Below are positions 60,085 through 64,000 of a stretch of 64,000 nucleotides of DNA, in pieces. A model generated the notes under the pieces. The model was not told the DNA's origin. It saw only the letters and a program-made list of their open reading frames with translations, and did no database searches. The translations under genes were made by a program, and so were the position numbers. The number at the start of each line of letters is the position of its first letter. Position 1 is the stretch's first letter. The DNA is from Rhizopus arrhizus (taxonomy: Eukaryota > Mucoromycota > Mucoromycetes > Mucorales > Rhizopodaceae). The DNA lies in the NCBI GenBank assembly GCA_024220505.1, contig JAKZZE010000003.1:1054001-1118000 (forward strand), in the 5' to 3' direction.

Positions 60085-61357
60085 ATGGCTAGTATCGATA
60101 CCGAGGCACTTCACACTGTTCAGTTAGACGGCTTGGTAAAGCTTTTTTTTTGTTGACTTATTAAAAAAAAAGGGAATTTATACTTTATTATTTTAGGTCG
60201 TTTTGAAGATCATTAAGCACTGTCGAGAGTCTTATCCGAATGATGTCACTGGCCAACTTCTCGGGTTAGACGACAAAGGCATTATGGAAGTTACCAACTG
60301 CTTCCCCTTTCCCTCTGACGGTGATGAAGATACTAGCGGTAAAACAGAATGTATGATTTAACAAAGGACAAAAAAGAATTAACAATGAAAAAAATTATAG
60401 CACAATATCAACTTGACATGATGCGTTGTCTTCGTGCTGCGAATGTTGATAATAACACTGTAGGCTGGTATCGCTCTGCTCATTTAGGCAACTTTGTAGA
60501 TCTTAATTTGATTGAAACACAATATAGCTATCAAAATTCTCTTAGCTCTCAATCTATTGTTCTTATTCACGACGTTTCAAAAAGTGCAGCTCAAGGCAAT
60601 TTGAGTATCAGAGCTTTCCGATTAACAGATGCTTTTATGAAGGCTTATGAAACTAAAAAATTCACAACTGAAAGGTAGAAAAAAAAAAAAAAGAATTGGA
60701 TTTGATTATTTAATATATATAATTAGCCTTGCTCAAGCAAAGTTATCATTTACAAACATTTTTGAAGAGTTACCTGTTCAAATTCACAACTCACATTATG
60801 TCACCTTAATGCTTCACAATATTGAAATGCCCAAGTTAAATGCTGATCGTGTCGGTTATCTATCTACTTTTACCTCTAGCAAAAAGACACAAATTGAATT
60901 AGAAGAAGCAAGACCTTTAGCACCCAATTTTGATGTGCTTGATTTAGAGTTAGATCCTTTTATGCAAAAGAATTTGCATTACTTGTTGGATTGTTCAGAA
61001 CTTCAACACCAAGAGCAGTACAATTATCAATATTGGAAGAAGGCTGTTACTCGTGAGCAAGCCAAGATGCAGAGCTGGTTAATCAAGAGAGTAAAAAAAA
61101 AAAAAAGGGAGAGAAATGAATGGACAACTGACAAATGTGTTTTTATATAGAAACAAGAGAATGCTGAGCGTGCAGAAAAAGGACAGGATCCTTTACCTGA
61201 AGATGAAGTCAAAACATTATTTAAACTTCCCCCTGAACCCAGTCGCCTGGATTCCATGATTTTAAATGCACAAATGCATAACTTTACAAAGCAACTCAAT
61301 CAATTTGCTGGTCCTAGTCTTACTAGATTGTATAGTATTCAAGAATTACAAAAATAA
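60085..61357 (+). CDS. EIF3H: Translation initiation factor eIF3 subunit H
   Basis: Five exons: 60085-60135, 60197-60338, 60401-60674, 60727-61090, 61151-61357, summing to 1038 nt (345 aa). MPN domain from about 14: VQLDGLVVLKIIKHCRESYP, VTGQLLGLDDKGIMEVTNCF, MRCLRAANVDNNTVGWYRSA and QSIVLIHDVSKSAAQGNLSI. The JAMM metal ligands are incomplete (GWYRSAHLGNF lacks the ExnHxHx10D pattern), as expected for the non-catalytic eIF3h. The C-terminal half (EELPVQIHNSHYVTLMLHNI, DPLPEDEVKTLFKLPPEPSR) is the family-specific helical region. It acts in the eIF3 complex on the 40S ribosome. Introns 3 and 4 contain A runs of 14 just after the donor. Confidence 0.95.
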
Positions 61358-61390
61358 ATTTGCATAATATTTTTTTCCAATGAATTTGGC

Positions 61391-61906
61391 TAAATAGTAG
61401 ACTTTATTAAAGAAAAAACCTACTGATTGCAAGGTATTTACAAAGCAGTTCGTCCAGATAAGTTCAATTGGCTAGCTAGATACGCGTAGAATGATTGTTC
61501 GTTAAATTGTTATGGATTATGTCACAATATACAATGTTTCTAATGCTCAAATATTGATTGAGAATCACAGCTTAATGATGCTTATCTAGCCTTCATAATC
61601 AGCAATGCCTGTTCTATCGCTGGCCAGTTGTATGTTCCATCTTCTTTGAAATTGGCAGCTTGCAGTATAATACAGACGTTAGTAACACAAATCCTCTTAT
61701 TCCTCAATTCCTCCAATGACCCAAACGTTCTAATTGCTAATTGGGCCACACTTTATTTCCCGCTCCTTCTTTTTCTTCCTTTATCCTTGATTCCAATGAA
61801 GCTTTTTTATTTATTTCCCATGCATTATAAATGAACTTGTCTAGGCGAACTGCTTTGTAAACACCTTGTAGTCAATAAGCCTTTTCTTAATAAAGTCTAC
61901 TATTTA
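61391..61906. mobile_element. Non-autonomous TIR element (MITE-like), about 516 bp
   Basis: Terminal inverted repeats of about 75 bp: left arm 61391-61466, right arm 61833-61906, starting TAAATAGTAGACTTTATTAA and sharing TTTACAAAGCAGTTCG. The outermost TA may be the target duplication of a mariner-type insertion. The interior has a minus-strand open stretch (FGSLEELRNKRICVTNVC, YNWPAIEQALLIMKAR) that looks like the end of an old transposon ORF. It sits between the 3' ends of eIF3h and TAF1. Confidence 0.8.
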
Positions 61907-62039
61907 ACCAAATTTATTGGGAAAAAAAAATTAAAGTAAATTTGACATTCATAACAAAGATAACTTGTCTGATACAATGGTCAAAGATGATTATTTATAC
62001 ATAAAAAATAATTTGATATTTGAATTAGATAAAAGGTAT

Positions 62040-63984
62040 TTAGAGACCAGTGATCTCATTTATATTGGGCGATGATTGGGACGAAGATGTCGCATTAGGT
62101 AAATTAATCGGGAGTGGAAGTAGTAATTCGGTTAGGTTGTGAGTAGGATCATTCACTAAATGAAAATTGGGACAATTCTTGTTTGTCTTCATATGTCCAA
62201 GCTGACCACAATTACCACAGCGGCGCTAAAAAGAAAAAGAAACTTAATCTATTTTTGTATAAAAAGAACTATGTTTACCATTGCTCCTTCACGTTTTCCT
62301 CTGATAAGACCAAGAACAGGATTTTCTGCCAGAGCTGCTTGTTTGGCCAATTGTCGTTGTCGTCTTCTCTCAGCAACACGCTTTAATTTAGCTAACTGAT
62401 CTTGAATTCGCTTCTTCATACGTGCGTTCTTTTCAGAATCATCTGTAGGCTCGAGCGCTTCAGCACTAGTGATTGATGTTAACAAATTGATGCTTTGAGT
62501 ATTTTATCCATATACCTTGTAGCCTCCTCTTCGATCATTTGTCTTTGTCTTAGATATGATTTAATTACCACCGGATCACGTACAACCTCCTGCTGCCAAG
62601 ATTTTTCGCCATTCTTTTGGGCTATCAGCCGTCGAATGATTAAATATTTGTTTTGATTATTGACATGATAGCTAGACGTTAGACTACCAGTAACGGAGAC
62701 ATCATCATCGTAGTCATCAATTTCTGATGTTCCCCTTTCAGACTTGTTGCGATAGTAAGAAGGTGTTAAAGATCCGCTACGATGCCAGTCGTAATCAGAC
62801 TGTATACATTCAAATGTTAGGCCATATCCTATCTCTATAAAAAGAATTTAGTACTTACTGTTGAAGGACTATCAACTTGATATGCATCTTTTTCTTCTTC
62901 GTGATCAGAAAGCTCAGGTTCGATTCGGTTACTTAGTGAGTCTAACTGTGTTTTCCATATACGAGCAATCTCTTCTCTATATATCTGCTGCTGTTCAGCA
63001 ACGTTATATCTGTGGGCACTTTTTGGTCGAGCTTTGATTTGAGCTAATGTATACAGAAAGTGAGTTTTTGATTAATTATATAAAGCATATTTTTACCCAA
63101 TTTTTCTTCTGCTGATTCACCAGCACGCAAGAAAATATCTTTCATCGATACACGAATAAAACTAAAGCCCTCGCCTCGTCCGGTCGGATCACCTGCACCA
63201 TAAAGTTTTAACATAGCTTTACCTTGCGTAGCATTAATAAAATTTCTTGTTGAAAACCAAGGTGCCAACTGCTGCTCGACTTCTAAGTTAGATTCTCCTT
63301 CACCAGTCTCATCTTCATCATTCATGTCACCATAACCAAGATCTTGAAGGTGTCGTTCGCCTACCAGCATGCTTTCATACAGACAAATCATCTCTGGTGT
63401 GACCATCTTGCGAAGCTCTTCCTCATTTGGTGGATCAGAGCCATCGCGCATCTTCCAGTACCCACCACCACCATCTTTATTCCTTCGATGAAACTCTAGG
63501 AATTCTTTAAGGCGCTGTCTAATTTGTATATCTGAATACTCTGGGAATTTCTGTGCGAGTCTTCCCATTTTAAGTCTGTGTGATGGACTGCGTTTGATAA
63601 GACGGTAGGCGGCTACTTGCAACCGACTTTTGATGATCGTTGTCACCTTTCGTGAATGTGGGCCAGGTACTTCCTGTACAGGGTAAGATTGACCAATAGT
63701 AAATATGGCAGGAATTTCACGAAGATAGTACTTTGTTTGGGACTTATAGGTACTCTTTAACAGTAAAAAATCAGTACGTTTAACCTCATGTCTAAATATA
63801 GGCGCACGGATCAAGTTATTGTAATACACGGAGATTGTTTGTCCAGGCTCGACATTACCAAAGTTCATAAAGGGTGATGTATCTCCAATATCAAGAACAA
63901 ACGGCTCTCCAAAGTCAGCATTAGGTACAAACTCGTCTTTTGGTTCAGTTTTACGGTAATAGTTGACCACTAATGTTCCCATGC
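62040..63984 (-). CDS. TAF1: TFIID subunit TAF1, C-terminal part (5' end beyond window)
   Basis: Five exons on the minus strand: 63097-63984, 62859-63043, 62516-62799, 62279-62465, 62040-62225; all joins are in phase. The first visible exon begins with an AG acceptor at 63985-63986, so more exons lie to the right. Conserved TAF1 core (DUF3591) motifs: SRKVTTIIKSRLQVAAYRLI, YWKMRDGSDPPNEEELRKMV, CLYESMLVGERHLQDLGYG, APWFSTRNFINATQGKAMLK and GDPTGRGEGFSFIRV. Downstream are a charged region, a helical MKKRIQDQLAKLKRVAERRR and a CCHC zinc knuckle CGNCGQLGHMKTNKNCP. No bromodomain is present in the C-terminus, as usual in fungi. Role: scaffold of TFIID in RNA polymerase II initiation. Confidence 0.94.
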
Positions 63985-64000
63985 CTATATTGGATATAAT

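Overview
The window is about 64 kb of AT-rich nuclear DNA from a filamentous fungus, most probably a Mucorales (Mucoromycota) species such as a Rhizopus or Mucor relative. The evidence is the compact genes split by many tiny introns (39-81 nt, GTAAG-type donors, T-rich TTTTAG/ATAG acceptors), the family content and the style of the degenerate Tc1/mariner and LINE relics. Exon structures were built by hand from splice signals. For every complete multi-exon gene below, the summed exon length is divisible by three with no internal stop, which is strong internal support.

Layout, left to right. 0.2-1.8 kb (-): ERT1/AcuK-type Zn2Cys6 regulator. 3.8-4.5 kb (+): Rac GTPase. 5.6-8.2 kb (+): membrane-anchored protein with five FAS1 units. 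8.7-10 kb (+): orphan multi-span membrane protein. 10.5-11.1 kb (-): complex I subunit NDUFB8. 12.6-16.3 kb (+): Rho1 GEF (DEP-DH-PH-CNH). 18.1-20.4 kb (+): ALG9 mannosyltransferase. 20.7-22.5 kb (-): CaMKK/Sak1/Ssp1-type kinase. 22.7-32.1 kb: accessory island (below). 32.1-33.0 kb (+): PA-TM-RING E3 ligase whose 5' end is missing. 33.6 kb (+): small orphan ORF. 34.6-36.7 kb (-): DEP+RGS protein (Sst2/FlbA). 40.5-42.2 kb (-): LRR protein with an N-myristoylation-like start. 44.7-50.6 kb (+): ZNFX1-type SF1 helicase with NF-X1 and RZ zinc fingers. 51.5-52.4 kb (-): orphan. 52.4-58.6 kb: gene desert with transposon relics. 58.6-59.8 kb (+): uracil-DNA glycosylase. 60.1-61.4 kb (+): eIF3h. 61.4-61.9 kb: a MITE. 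62.0-64.0 kb (-): 3' part of TAF1, running off the right edge.

The 22.7-32.1 kb island is the most unusual part. It is bounded by two copies of the kinase upstream region (about 170 bp). It holds a 5'-truncated LINE, two decayed LINE tails, a decayed Tc1/mariner transposase, a 23-bp periodic repeat and an exact 128-bp repeat that recurs right at the truncated RING gene. It also holds two diverged copies of a two-gene module: a protein with a serine-recombinase-like Y-x-R-K-S motif, followed by a convergent small gene of an unrecognised conserved family. Copy 1 is nearly intact; copy 2 is a pseudogene. The right-hand convergent ORF of copy 2 and a left-hand copy form an inverted repeat of about 168 bp.

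The conserved genes are housekeeping or signalling genes (Rac, RhoGEF, RGS, kinase, N-glycosylation, translation, transcription, base-excision repair). They show no operon-like arrangement, only the usual divergent and convergent spacing of a compact fungal genome.
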